Positions 18,605 to 27,792 of a stretch of 64,000 nt of DNA are shown piece after piece. Positions within the stretch are counted from its first letter, which is position 1, and each line of letters begins with the position of its first letter. A program made the translations under genes and the position numbers. The DNA lies in contig CANPGM010000003.1 of the NCBI GenBank assembly GCA_947573605.1, forward strand, positions 1 through 64,000. The letters run 5' to 3'. The DNA comes from an uncultured Roseburia sp. GTDB taxonomy: Bacteria > Bacillota > Clostridia > Lachnospirales > Lachnospiraceae. The notes under the pieces were generated by a model that was not told where the DNA came from, ran no database searches, and saw only the letters and a list, made by a program, of their open reading frames with translations.

Positions 18605-18631
18605 ACAAAAGTATTACGTCTGCATATGATA
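18605..18631 (+). promoter_or_regulatory. Sigma-K-like promoter of sleC
   Basis: AC (18605-18606), a 16-base spacer and CATATGATA (18623-18631) fit the Bacillus sigma-K pattern AC-N16-CATANNNTA exactly. It begins immediately after the insulating hairpin and lies about 100 bases before the start codon. Mother-cell expression of sleC would suit this. The motif is short, so chance is possible. Confidence 0.45.
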
Positions 18632-18733
18632 AGTAAAAAATATTATTTCAAACTGTTTATTCGGGTCAGATCTCAGGAACTGTATATGAGATTGCGCCGG
18701 GTATAAGAATGAAATGTATGACGAGGTTTTTTC

Positions 18734-19426
18734 ATGCAAAATATCAGATTTATGCAGACAGAGGGGATTGATAAAGGAGATCTGAAGGTAGAGGTTGTAG
18801 GGAGCAGAGACAATCAGCCGATTCGGGATGCGCAGATTTCGATATCCTACTCAGGAGAACCGGACTCCGTCATAGAAGAGGTGAACACGGATGAAAATGG
18901 GATGTCAGAATCATTATCGCTTAATACGCCTCCACTTGAATACTCTATGCAGCCCGGGGAAAACCAGCCGTTCTCTCAATACACTATTCAGGTCAGTGCT
19001 CCGGGATATCGCCCGTTCGCGATCTCGGGGATCGAAGTGTTCTCAGGTCAGCTGTCCCTCCAAAGGGTGCGGCTGTCAGAAGAGGAAGCGCCGGGGAACC
19101 CGATAGATACGATTGTAATTCCGGTAAATACGCTTTTCGGAAATTTTCCGCCTAAAATCGCGGAATCGGAAATAAAGCCGATTGCAGAATCGGGAGAGAT
19201 CGTATTAAGCAGAGTGGTAATACCGGAATATGTCGTTGTGCATGACGGAGCGCCCACCGATCCGACTGCCGCAAATTATTATGTAAGATATCGGGATTAT
19301 ATTAAAAATGTGGCATCTTCGGAGGTTTACAGCACCTGGCCGGATGCAACGCTGCGGGCGAATATTCTTGCCATTATGTCGTTTACGATGAACCGTGTCT
19401 ATACGGAGTGGTACGGAAATCAATAG
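18734..19426 (+). CDS. sleC: SleC-like spore cortex-lytic protein, 5' segment (gene interrupted)
   Basis: This is the N-terminal 226 codons of a SleC-type protein, followed by Gly-Asn-Gln and a stop that belong to inserted DNA. SleC is a pre-pro cortex-lytic enzyme of clostridial spores, activated by Csp proteases at germination. Recognisable family segments are LEYSMQPGENQPFSQY, LFGNFPPKIAES, IPEYVVVHDGAPTD, DYIKNVASSEVYSTWP and FTMNRVYTEWY. Those after about residue 140 belong to the mature enzyme region. The match stops exactly at Trp-Tyr, where the homologous sequence resumes in frame at 42064. The ATG is preceded by GACGAGG. The joined protein would have 420 aa, close to the roughly 440 aa of SleC. 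As it stands, the segment lacks its C-terminal half and should be inactive. Confidence 0.85.
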   Translation: MQNIRFMQTEGIDKGDLKVEVVGSRDNQPIRDAQISISYSGEPDSVIEEVNTDENGMSESLSLNTPPLEYSMQPGENQPFSQYTIQVSAPGYRPFAISGIEVFSGQLSLQRVRLSEEEAPGNPIDTIVIPVNTLFGNFPPKIAESEIKPIAESGEIVLSRVVIPEYVVVHDGAPTDPTAANYYVRYRDYIKNVASSEVYSTWPDATLRANILAIMSFTMNRVYTEWYGNQ

Positions 19427-19430
19427 ATTT
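19395..19430 (+). repeat. attL: left junction of the element
   Basis: Host sequence ...ACGGAGTG meets the core GT (19411-19412) and element sequence ACGGAAATCAATAG. The GAAATCAA arm at 19416-19423 is the mirror of TTGATTTC at the other end. Confidence 0.75.
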
Positions 19431-19619
19431 CATTGGATTTGCTTTTCCATCCGCGCCGCCGTCAATGCATCCGGCCGCAAACGTATGTGTGAAAGAATGA
19501 AAGTTTCTTTGAGAACCGTTTAAAAGATAAACATTCGAATTTCGGGTGAAAAAATAAAAAATATGGATAATTTGCCAAATATCTTAGCAATATCGAACCA
19601 TTTTTATAAGGAAATTTTA

Positions 19620-19648
19620 TTGACTGATATATCTGTTAATGCTATAAT
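19620..19648 (+). promoter_or_regulatory. Promoter of the element's polysaccharide operon
   Basis: TTGACT (19620-19625), 17 bases, TATAAT (19643-19648). It is the only strong promoter seen before the long run of cargo genes. The remainder of the 19427-19619 stretch holds no credible gene. Confidence 0.8.
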
Positions 19649-19695
19649 CCTAACAAGGTAATTAAGAAGTGATGTCGAGCTTTGATAGTTTTGTC

Positions 19696-19733
19696 TTTCG
19701 TGAATTTGCTTATTTCACGAAACCCTAAGCAAA
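19696..19733 (+). promoter_or_regulatory. Two mutually exclusive hairpins in the operon leader
   Basis: TTTCGTGAA (19696-19704) pairs perfectly with TTCACGAAA (19714-19722). The loop of that hairpin, TTTGCTTA (19705-19712), pairs perfectly with TAAGCAAA (19726-19733). The two helices share their loops, so only one can form fully. The second ends a few bases before the AAAGGA ribosome binding site of the helicase. This could be a translational switch or an antitermination element; no known family was recognised. Confidence 0.5.
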
Positions 19734-19757
19734 ATCGGCAAAGGATATGGTATCAGT

Positions 19758-22121
19758 ATGGGGCTTTATTTATACCCGCACAATCAAACCGCATATGAAA
19801 AAGCTTTGCGCCTGATGGAGAAAGAGGGCAAGGCTGCAGTGATTCATCCGACCGGGACAGGGAAATCCTTTATTGCCTTTAAACTGGCGGAAGAACGCCC
19901 TAAGGCACGTATCTGCTGGCTGTCTCCAAGCGAACATATTGTAAAAACGCAGCTTGAGAATCTGCGAAAATCCGCAGAATCGGATCGTAAGCGGCAGAGT
20001 ATTTCGGAAACAGGGTTTCGAAACATTACGTTTTTGACTTACACGAAGCTTATGCTGATGAAGCAGGAGGCATTTGAGAAACTGAATCCGGACTATATTA
20101 TTCTGGACGAGTTTCATCGCTGCGGCGCCGCGGAGTGGGGGAAAAGTGTAGAAAAATTGCTTGCGCAATATCAAACCGCGAAAGTTTTGGGTCTGTCCGC
20201 GACCAATATTCGATATCTTGACGGACAGCGCGATATGGCGGACGAGTTGTTTGACGGAAAAATTGCGTCGGAGATGACGTTGGGAGATGCAATTGTAGAC
20301 GGGATTCTCCCTGCGCCGCAATATATCATTTCTCTTTATTCCTGTAAAGAAGATTTGTCAAATTTAAAAAACAGGGTCGATGCCATAAGTAACAAAGCGA
20401 TTCGAGCAGAGAACGAAGAGATTTTCGAACAGTTAAAGCGGACGCTTCAAAATGCGGACGGACTGGATCGTATCTTTGCCCGGCATATGAAGAAGAGAAA
20501 CGGCAGATACCTTGTTTTTTGTATGGATAAAGAACATATGGAGGAAATGGCAGCCAAAGCGCATGATTGGTTTTGGCGCATAGACGACGAGCCGCACTGT
20601 TACGTCGTGTATTACGGCAATCCGGAAGCAGACAGGGAATTTACAGCTTTTAAGGATGACAAAAGCGATCATTTAAAGCTGCTTTACTGTATTGATATGT
20701 TAAATGAAGGCGTCCATGTGGAAGGAATCGACGGGGTGATTTTGCTGAGGCCGACGGTGTCTCCGATTCTCTATCTGCAGCAGATCGGGCGCTGTCTTGC
20801 GGCGGGGAAGAAATCCGCGCCGATTATTTTTGATATTGTAAATAATTTTGACAGCTTATATTCCATTGATTCAATCGAAGATGAGATTCAGGAAGCGCTA
20901 TTAAAACGGGACGTTTCTTTAACCGAACGAAAGCGATTTTCAGAGAGGTTTCGGAGCACGGACGAGTCAAGGGATTGTCTGAAATTATTTGAAAAACTGA
21001 AAAGAAGCCTCTCCTCCGCATGGGAGATTTATTATAGGGCGGCCGAAGATTTTTACAGAAAAAACGGCAATTTAAATATACCAAAAACTTATATGACGGA
21101 AAGCGGGCTTGCGCTGGGCGCATGGATTATTACGCAGAGACGCGTTTATGCGGGGAAAATTCCGGGCAGGCTGACAGGCGAACAGATAAAAAAGCTCAAT
21201 GCGGTTGGCATGGAGTGGGAAAGTAAATCGGAGCAGCGATTTATACAGGGCTGCGAGGCGCTTGCGGCATATAAAAACGAACATGGCAATACGGACGTGA
21301 AGGCCGATTATGTGACAGAAGAAGGATTCCGACTTGGGAAATGGGTCAGCGCCATGAGGCAGAAAAAGAAATTCGAACAGCGGAAGGCGGGAGACGAGAC
21401 GGCATTTGCGGAGGATTGGATGGAAAAGCTGGATGCGCTGGGAATGATATGGGACCGGCACGACTGGAAATGGGAGCAGAATTTTCAGGCAGCGGAGAAA
21501 TATTACAAAGAGCACGGGAACCTTTCCGTACCGCGCGACTGCGTTACGGAAGACGGTATGCGGCTTGGAGTCTGGCTTGAGAATCAGAGAGAAAGATATG
21601 CCAAAGGAAAGGAAGACGCCGTGCCTCTTGGTACGGAACGGATTAGCAGATTAAACGCCATAGGCATGGAATGGGAAAAAAAGAATGACAGCTTATGGGA
21701 TAAATATTATGCCCTTGCCAGATTATTTTATGAAGAAAACGGCCATCTGAATGTTCCGGCGGGTTACTGTGCGGACGGTCTGGAGCTCGGAAAATGGATT
21801 TATTCACTGCGGCGAAAGAGGCAAAATCCATCGTCTTCCGGCAGAAAGCTGACGGAGGACCGCATTCGGAAGCTGGACGCTATCGGAATGGACTGGAACA
21901 GGGATGCATGGGAGGTTAAATACCGACTGGCCGAAGATTATTACAGGGAACACGGTAACTTAAAGATTCCGTCGGATTTTGTGACAAAGGAGCGGATATG
22001 GCTCGGAAAATGGGTGTATGAGCAAAAGAAGAGCTGTAAAAACCGGACGCTTTGTGAAGAACGGAAGAAGAAACTGGAAGAAATCGGAATTGAATGGACA
22101 AATACGGGGAGAACGGAATGA
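19758..22121 (+). CDS. Superfamily 2 helicase with five C-terminal helicase-associated (HA) repeats
   Basis: This is a 787-aa DEAD/DEAH-like ATPase. The Q-like motif YPHNQTAYEKA is at residues 6-16, Walker A HPTGTGKS at 30-37, the DEFH box at 117-120, motif III GLSAT, and motif VI QQIGRCLA. From about residue 420 to the end there are five repeats of about 70 residues with the pattern aromatic-x6-Y-x5-G-N/H-L-x-V/I-P ... L-G-x-W ... L-x-x-I/L-G-M-x-W, the helicase-associated domain. The biochemical role of this class is not established; it may remodel DNA or transcribing complexes. Its stop codon overlaps the start of the sugar transferase (ATGA), so it is the lead gene of the polysaccharide operon. 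Confidence 0.85.
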   Translation: MGLYLYPHNQTAYEKALRLMEKEGKAAVIHPTGTGKSFIAFKLAEERPKARICWLSPSEHIVKTQLENLRKSAESDRKRQSISETGFRNITFLTYTKLMLMKQEAFEKLNPDYIILDEFHRCGAAEWGKSVEKLLAQYQTAKVLGLSATNIRYLDGQRDMADELFDGKIASEMTLGDAIVDGILPAPQYIISLYSCKEDLSNLKNRVDAISNKAIRAENEEIFEQLKRTLQNADGLDRIFARHMKKRNGRYLVFCMDKEHMEEMAAKAHDWFWRIDDEPHCYVVYYGNPEADREFTAFKDDKSDHLKLLYCIDMLNEGVHVEGIDGVILLRPTVSPILYLQQIGRCLAAGKKSAPIIFDIVNNFDSLYSIDSIEDEIQEALLKRDVSLTERKRFSERFRSTDESRDCLKLFEKLKRSLSSAWEIYYRAAEDFYRKNGNLNIPKTYMTESGLALGAWIITQRRVYAGKIPGRLTGEQIKKLNAVGMEWESKSEQRFIQGCEALAAYKNEHGNTDVKADYVTEEGFRLGKWVSAMRQKKKFEQRKAGDETAFAEDWMEKLDALGMIWDRHDWKWEQNFQAAEKYYKEHGNLSVPRDCVTEDGMRLGVWLENQRERYAKGKEDAVPLGTERISRLNAIGMEWEKKNDSLWDKYYALARLFYEENGHLNVPAGYCADGLELGKWIYSLRRKRQNPSSSGRKLTEDRIRKLDAIGMDWNRDAWEVKYRLAEDYYREHGNLKIPSDFVTKERIWLGKWVYEQKKSCKNRTLCEERKKKLEEIGIEWTNTGRTE

Positions 22122-23542
22122 ATAACAAATTTCATGACGCCTCATTAAAACTAATCAAAATGTTTAATGTGGTACTCATAACAATACCTTTTGCCCTTGT
22201 CTGGATGTACTATTACGCAGAGCGGACCGACGCGCCGTATTATGCAAAAGGAAATTGGCTGATTATTGTTTTGTTTTTGATTCTTTATACCATATACGGA
22301 CATGTTTATGATGCGTTGCTTTTACAGATCAGTCATATATCGGAAATGGTGTACAGCCAGAGTCTTTCGGCTGTGATATCGGACGGCATTATGTATATTG
22401 TGTGCTGGCTGCTGACGAAGCATCTGCCTGCGGTTTGGCCGCTTCTGCTTGTTCTGTTTGCGCAGGTTCTATTATCGGCGCTTTGGGCAAATGTGTTTCA
22501 TCGATGGTACTTTCGCAAGTTCCCGCCCAAACGGACTGCAGTCGTATATGATATGCGGGAAGGAATGGAAAAGCTTTTAGAGGAGTACGGACTGGATAAA
22601 AATTTCTGTGTGGAAGCCGCGGTAAGCGTAGAGGAGTGTCTTGCAAACGGGATGACGGTTCTTAACGGTATGGAAACGGTATTTTTATACGGAATACACA
22701 GCCGCGAACGAAATATCCTCCTGAAATATTGCGTCGCAAATAAAATTGCAGTTTATGTGATTCCCAGAATCGGCGACGTGTTAATGAGCAGCGCAAAACC
22801 GGTACATATTCTTCATTTGCCGATTCTTCAGGTAAAGCAGTATGCGCCTTCCGTAGAATATGTTGTAGTAAAGCGTTTGATAGATCTTATCGTATCGGGG
22901 GCGGCGCTTATCTGCCTTAGTCCGATTATGCTAATTACAGCTATCGTTATCAAGGCGGAGGACCGCGGTCCGGTTTTCTATAAACAGTGTCGGCTGACAA
23001 AGGACGGAAAAAAATTTATGGTATTGAAATTCCGCAGTATGAGAGTAGATGCGGAAAAAGACGGCGTTGCGAGGCTTTCCAGCGGGGAGCATGACGACCG
23101 GATTACTGTTGCGGGCAGGATGATCCGAAAAATGAGAATTGACGAGCTGCCGCAGCTTTTGAATATTATAAAAGGCGATATGTCGATTGTCGGTCCGAGA
23201 CCGGAGCGGCCGGAAATTGCGGCGCAGTATGAAAAAGAATTGCCGGAGTTTGCATTGCGTCTTCAGGCAAAGGCCGGTCTGACCGGATACGCGCAGGTCT
23301 ACGGGAAATACAATACAAGTCCCTATGACAAGCTGCAGATGGATTTAATGTATATAGCAAAGCCGGGGATATTAGAGGATATCCGGATTATGTTTGCCAC
23401 GGTAAAAATATTGTTTTTACCGGAGAGCACGGAAGGAGTTGCAAAAGGCGCGGTGACTGCCATGACGCCGGAACAGCCGGAGCTATCCTCTTTGGGTAAG
23501 GAAAATAAGGTGATAAATGCGGTCGGCAGTATGAGGGACTAG
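22118..23542 (+). CDS. Polyprenyl-phosphate sugar-1-phosphate transferase (priming enzyme)
   Basis: This membrane enzyme of the bacterial sugar transferase family (PF02397) starts the repeat unit by moving a sugar-1-phosphate onto undecaprenyl phosphate. The 474-aa protein has about four membrane segments within residues 1-130, a central cytoplasmic region, another hydrophobic helix (LIDLIVSGAALICLSPIMLI) and the catalytic domain with KFRSM, IDELPQLLNIIKGDMS, VGPRPERPE and GLTGYAQVYGKY. ATG 22118 overlaps the helicase stop and follows GGGGAGA; an in-frame start at 22094 is less likely. The donor sugar cannot be read from sequence. Confidence 0.92.
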   Translation: MNNKFHDASLKLIKMFNVVLITIPFALVWMYYYAERTDAPYYAKGNWLIIVLFLILYTIYGHVYDALLLQISHISEMVYSQSLSAVISDGIMYIVCWLLTKHLPAVWPLLLVLFAQVLLSALWANVFHRWYFRKFPPKRTAVVYDMREGMEKLLEEYGLDKNFCVEAAVSVEECLANGMTVLNGMETVFLYGIHSRERNILLKYCVANKIAVYVIPRIGDVLMSSAKPVHILHLPILQVKQYAPSVEYVVVKRLIDLIVSGAALICLSPIMLITAIVIKAEDRGPVFYKQCRLTKDGKKFMVLKFRSMRVDAEKDGVARLSSGEHDDRITVAGRMIRKMRIDELPQLLNIIKGDMSIVGPRPERPEIAAQYEKELPEFALRLQAKAGLTGYAQVYGKYNTSPYDKLQMDLMYIAKPGILEDIRIMFATVKILFLPESTEGVAKGAVTAMTPEQPELSSLGKENKVINAVGSMRD

Positions 23543-23543
23543 G

Positions 23544-24365
23544 ATGGATTACTCTGTACTTATGTCTGTTTATAATAGAGAAAAACCGAAATATCTGGCT
23601 CAGGCGATGGAGAGCATAGCGTCTCAGACCATTCCGACGGATGATTTTGTGCTTGTCTGCGACGGGCCGTTAAACGACGGATTGGAGCAGGTGATATCCG
23701 ACGGGAAAAAGTTATTCGGAGACGCCCTTCATCTTGTGCGTCTGGAAAAAAACGGCGGGCTTGGAAATGCCCTGAATACGGGGATTAAGTATTGCAGACA
23801 TGATCTGGTTGCGAGAATGGACAGCGACGATATCAGCCTCCCCGGACGGTGTGAAAAACAACTGGCTGCATTTGAAAACGATCCTTCGCTTTCCGTACTC
23901 AGCGGAACAGTGCTGGAATTTAAGGATTCGCCGGAGTATGTTTCCGGGAAAAGGGAGCTGCCCCAAAAGCATGAAGAAATTCTGGCGTTTTCATGCAAAC
24001 GGAATCCCTTTAATCATCCGGCTGTAATGTTTCAGAAATCGGCGGTGGCTGCGGCGGGCGGTTATGATGAGTCGTACCCGCTTTTTGAGGATTATTATCT
24101 GTGGATTCGTATGCTTCAAAACGGCTGTAAGGGCTATAACCTGAAGGAACCTCTGCTGTATATGAGAACGCCGGAGGATTTGTATCTGCGCCGCGGAGGA
24201 AAAAAGTATGCAAAAGATATGCTGCGGTTTCATAAATGGCTGCTGCGTTCGGGATTTACGAAACCGCTTCAGTTTCTTACCGGCGCCGTGCCGCATGCGC
24301 TTGTATGCGTGCTGCCGAACCGGGTGCGCCGGGCGGTATATAAGGGACTGCGTGCCCGCTGCTGA
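23544..24365 (+). CDS. Glycosyltransferase family 2
   Basis: This 273-aa GT-A fold transferase probably adds a sugar to the lipid-linked repeat unit. The N-terminus SVLMSVYNREKPKYL, the GGLGNALNTGI segment and the metal-binding RMDSDDISLP (DxD) are typical, and FEDYYLWIRMLQNG is the usual acceptor-side acidic motif. It starts one base after the sugar transferase stop codon, so translation is probably coupled. The linkage and sugars are unknown. Confidence 0.9.
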   Translation: MDYSVLMSVYNREKPKYLAQAMESIASQTIPTDDFVLVCDGPLNDGLEQVISDGKKLFGDALHLVRLEKNGGLGNALNTGIKYCRHDLVARMDSDDISLPGRCEKQLAAFENDPSLSVLSGTVLEFKDSPEYVSGKRELPQKHEEILAFSCKRNPFNHPAVMFQKSAVAAAGGYDESYPLFEDYYLWIRMLQNGCKGYNLKEPLLYMRTPEDLYLRRGGKKYAKDMLRFHKWLLRSGFTKPLQFLTGAVPHALVCVLPNRVRRAVYKGLRARC

Positions 24366-24410
24366 TTAGTACGCCGGAGTAATTTCGCAGGATGACAGAA
24401 GGAGAGGCAG

Positions 24411-25481
24411 ATGAAAAAAAAGGTTGCTTATGTGATTAACAGAATAGAAAGAGGCGGCCCCAGCAACGTTGTTTTAGGAATCATCCACAATCTGGATCAC
24501 TCACAATTTGAACCGGTATTAGTTACGCTGTTTTGCGGAAATGACGAAACGATTGTAACGGAATTGAAAGAGAAAGGCATTTCGGTGATTGAGTGCCAAA
24601 ATAACAGCAGAATGAAATATCTGCTGTTCGGGCACAGAGAATTAAAAAGAATCGTGAACGACAGGTTGATTCAAGTCATACATAGTCATGGTTTTGTGCC
24701 GGATATCGTTTCCTCCCGGATGCACAGGAAGGTAAGGAAAATCAATACCATTCATAACAATATGTATGAAGATTATATCTTTACTTACGGGAAATGGAAA
24801 GGATTTCTATATACCAGGATTCATTTACGCGCAATGAGAAAGCTGGACTTGTGTGTCTGCTGTTCAAAGACAGTGCAAGAGGTGATGCAGAAGCGTCTGA
24901 AAAATGTGACGTACATTCGAAACGGCTGCGGAGAAATCGATACCTGCAATTATGAATCAAGAGAAACATTAGGAATACCGGATGGCGCCGTCGTTTTTAT
25001 CTATGCAGGGCATTTTTCGCCGTGTAAAAGAACGCTGCAGCTGGTAAATCATTTTCATCATTTTCGTCAGGAAAATGAATATTTAGTCATGATAGGGGAC
25101 GGTCCTGAACATAAAAAGTGCAGGGAGGTTTGTGACGATCATATTAAATTCCCGGGAGTTTTAAAAAATCCTTATCCGTATATGAAGATGGCTGACATAT
25201 ACGTATCAGAGTCTGCTTCGGAAGGATTTTCTGTGTCAATACTTGAAGCGCTGACCTGCGGTCTGGGATTGTTTTTATCGGATATTCCGTCTCATAAAGA
25301 GGTATTCGACATTTCGGAGGAAACTTATTTGGGCGAATATTTTTCGGAGAATCAGTTTTCCGAAAAACTGCAGAGCCTTCGTTTAAATTTTTCTGCAATA
25401 GAGAAAGCGAAGATAAAGGATTTTAAAAGAAAGTATCTTTTGGACAGTAATATGGCAAAGCAATATCAAATGCTGTATTAG
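24411..25481 (+). CDS. Glycosyltransferase family 4/1
   Basis: This is a 356-aa GT-B retaining-type transferase. The N-terminal domain starts with KKVAYVINRIERGGPSNVV, the usual GT4 entry, and has the IHSHGFVPDIVSSR segment. The C-terminal domain has FIYAGHFSPCKRTLQLV, LVMIGDGPEHKKC, and the donor-binding SESASEGFSVSILEALTCGL (ExxxxxE) region. AGGAGAGG precedes the ATG. It is the third sugar-handling gene of the operon. The specificity is not known. Confidence 0.9.
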   Translation: MKKKVAYVINRIERGGPSNVVLGIIHNLDHSQFEPVLVTLFCGNDETIVTELKEKGISVIECQNNSRMKYLLFGHRELKRIVNDRLIQVIHSHGFVPDIVSSRMHRKVRKINTIHNNMYEDYIFTYGKWKGFLYTRIHLRAMRKLDLCVCCSKTVQEVMQKRLKNVTYIRNGCGEIDTCNYESRETLGIPDGAVVFIYAGHFSPCKRTLQLVNHFHHFRQENEYLVMIGDGPEHKKCREVCDDHIKFPGVLKNPYPYMKMADIYVSESASEGFSVSILEALTCGLGLFLSDIPSHKEVFDISEETYLGEYFSENQFSEKLQSLRLNFSAIEKAKIKDFKRKYLLDSNMAKQYQMLY

Positions 25482-25494
25482 GGGAGATCTAATA

Positions 25495-26583
25495 GTGAAG
25501 GTATGTTTTTTAATTGCTGATATAACAAGCAGGGGCGGGACGGAACGCGTTACGACAATCATTGCGAACGGGCTGGTTGAAAAAGGCCTGGAAGCAGGAA
25601 TTATTTCATGCAGAGGAAAAGGGAGCAGTTTTTTCTTTCTGAATGAAAACGTAAAAACGCATTTTCTGAGTGCGGAAGATATCAAAAATCCAATCAAAAG
25701 AAAGTTTTCCAACGTTTCTGCGATTAAGAAGTGCGTAGAACAAAACCATTATGACGTTCTCGTTGCGGTCGATATTTATTTATATCTTTATCTTTTCCCG
25801 CTGCAGATGAAAAGGAAATGCAAATGCGTTGCATGGGATCATTTTAATTATTATATTTCAAGTCACAGAGGCGCAAAACTGGCTAAAATACTTGCTGCAA
25901 AATATGCGGATAAAGTAGTGGTTTTAGGAAAAAACGACCTGCAAAATTACAGGTCGCATTTTAAGAGAGCAAAAAATCTGACATGTATTTATAATCCTGT
26001 CGCATTTCAGAAAACGGAATATAAAAATCCGCATGTGCACCGGGTAATTGCCGCGGGTAATCTGACGGAAGCAAAAGGATTCGATTTACTGATAGACGCA
26101 TGGAATCTTATAGAGAAAAACAAGAAACTGGAACAGGATTGGAAACTGGACATTTTTGGAAACGGTGAACAGAAAGAGATGCTGCAAAGCAAAATCAGGG
26201 GTTACGGTTTAAAAAGGGTAACACTGAAAGGATATGCAAATAATCTTGAGGCGGAATTGATGAATTCGGCTGTTTTTGTTTTGTCTTCGCGTCATGAGGG
26301 GTTTGTTCTGGCGCTGTTAGAGGCCCAGGCAAAAGGACTTCCCTGCGTAAGTTTTAACTGTAAAGAAAGTCCGGCGGAGATTATTGACGACGGGGTGAAC
26401 GGTTTTCTTGTCGAGGAAGGAAACATCGAACAGTTGGCTGAAAAAATGGGGATTCTTATGAACGATTCTGCGCTAAGGATAAAATTTGCGTCCGAGTCTC
26501 AAAAAGATTTAGGACGTTTTGAACCGGAAAGAGTGATAGAACAGTGGGAAACGCTGCTTTATCAGCTGCTTGGAGGGCGATGA
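25495..26583 (+). CDS. Glycosyltransferase family 4
   Basis: This 362-aa GT-B transferase starts at GTG 25495 behind GGGGAGA. The N-terminus CFLIADITSRGGTERVTT has the glycine-rich loop. The C-terminal half has AAGNLTEAKGFDLLIDAW, LDIFGNGEQKEML, and VLSSRHEGFVLALLEAQAKG with the EGF...E donor-site motif, as in EpsF/CapM-like enzymes. It lies 13 bases after the preceding GT4 gene and probably acts on the same repeat unit. Confidence 0.9.
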   Translation: MKVCFLIADITSRGGTERVTTIIANGLVEKGLEAGIISCRGKGSSFFFLNENVKTHFLSAEDIKNPIKRKFSNVSAIKKCVEQNHYDVLVAVDIYLYLYLFPLQMKRKCKCVAWDHFNYYISSHRGAKLAKILAAKYADKVVVLGKNDLQNYRSHFKRAKNLTCIYNPVAFQKTEYKNPHVHRVIAAGNLTEAKGFDLLIDAWNLIEKNKKLEQDWKLDIFGNGEQKEMLQSKIRGYGLKRVTLKGYANNLEAELMNSAVFVLSSRHEGFVLALLEAQAKGLPCVSFNCKESPAEIIDDGVNGFLVEEGNIEQLAEKMGILMNDSALRIKFASESQKDLGRFEPERVIEQWETLLYQLLGGR

Positions 26584-26584
26584 A

Positions 26585-27745
26585 TTGCAGAGTGTTTTTA
26601 TGGGCGTATCCATTTTCTATGTTTTTATCTTTATAACAGGGATAATTGGAGCGAATAAAATTAAAATATCAAGAAAGATGCGCAAGCTTTCTTTTGTTCT
26701 TTTCGCATTGTCGCTGTCGCTCATTGCGTATGGCGTGACGCCTCCTCCGAACTGGGATCTGGCGCGGCATTTTGAGTGGTTAGATATTATCAGGAAAAGC
26801 GATCTGTCATTATTTGAATTTTTGTTTCAAAACAAGTCCGGAATCGGAGGATGGCTTTATAAGAACCTGATCGGATTTAATTTTCTAAGATATATTGTTG
26901 CAAAAATGTTTACTACTAACAATGCGATGCCGTTCCTGTGCGTACTGTTGGAGTATCTGATTATCGGATATATTTTTATAGACTGGTCAAAGGACAATAA
27001 TTACAAGGGGAGAGTAAATTTTACTTCTCTTTTATTATGTTTCGCGCTGTTTCCGTTTCCATATGCAGTATCGGGGATTAGAAACACGCTGGCAGTTGCA
27101 ATTGTCAGTTTAGGTATCTATCAGTATTTGTATAAAGGAAAGCCGATTGCTGTATTTATCGTTTTTGCGGCTATTGCAGTTACGATACATCCTGCAGTAT
27201 TTTTTGCCGTGCCTTTTGTGTTTTTTGTACGCTATGAAACCGGAATAAAGGGGTTTTTGATCGTTTTCGGCGTTACATTGTTTATTGATTTGGCGACAAC
27301 CTATTTTGCAAGCTCAGGTTTTTCTTTTTTGGCGCTGATGGCGAGAACCTATAAGCATTATACATCAGAAAATCAATATCGGGGCGACAGATATGCATTA
27401 TATGGAAACGTTCTGATTATAGGGATCTTTCTCTTTGTTTATCTGATTGCAAAGAAAAATGAGGGAATCAATAAAAACTGGGATAAAAGGCAGATTGCCG
27501 TCTATTCGTTTTTAACATATTATATGTGCTTTATACTTGGAAATATCGGAAACTATGATATGGTAACAAGGCCGTCCTATTTGCTCGGAGTATTTTCTCC
27601 TGCGCTGACTTCTTTAATTGTGAACACGGAAAAAAAGTCCCGCTCAAAAACAAAGCTGATTTTGTATATCGTGAAGCTGGCAGTTTGCGGAATATGTATG
27701 TATGTTTGTTACAAACACACAATTATTCTTCTGCAGGGATACTGA
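26585..27745 (+). CDS. EpsG-like polysaccharide polymerase (Wzy role)
   Basis: This polytopic membrane protein of 386 aa has about ten hydrophobic segments. It carries the EpsG-family features: an early aromatic/proline stretch (YGVTPPPNWDLARHFEW) and the SGIRNTLAVAIVSLGIYQY segment containing the conserved R-N/Q pair, followed by IHPAVFFAVPFVFF. Such proteins polymerise lipid-linked repeat units. The frame opens at TTG 26570, but GGAGGG at 26572-26577 makes TTG 26585 the better start, one base after the preceding stop codon. Confidence 0.82.
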   Translation: MQSVFMGVSIFYVFIFITGIIGANKIKISRKMRKLSFVLFALSLSLIAYGVTPPPNWDLARHFEWLDIIRKSDLSLFEFLFQNKSGIGGWLYKNLIGFNFLRYIVAKMFTTNNAMPFLCVLLEYLIIGYIFIDWSKDNNYKGRVNFTSLLLCFALFPFPYAVSGIRNTLAVAIVSLGIYQYLYKGKPIAVFIVFAAIAVTIHPAVFFAVPFVFFVRYETGIKGFLIVFGVTLFIDLATTYFASSGFSFLALMARTYKHYTSENQYRGDRYALYGNVLIIGIFLFVYLIAKKNEGINKNWDKRQIAVYSFLTYYMCFILGNIGNYDMVTRPSYLLGVFSPALTSLIVNTEKKSRSKTKLILYIVKLAVCGICMYVCYKHTIILLQGY

Positions 27746-27792
27746 TTTGACGGATACAAAGGAGCTGTAAAACGGCGGTACGGAGGTTTGTT

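Noticed and set aside
19696-19733. H-type pseudoknot in the operon leader
   Set aside because: Both helices can be written as a pseudoknot, but the connecting loops would be 0, 1 and 3 bases across 8- and 9-bp helices, which is sterically not possible. Competing hairpins are more likely.
22091-22117. Longer N-terminus for the sugar transferase from 22094
   Set aside because: The ATGA overlap at 22118 with a GGGGAGA site is the better start, and the extra residues overlap the helicase end.
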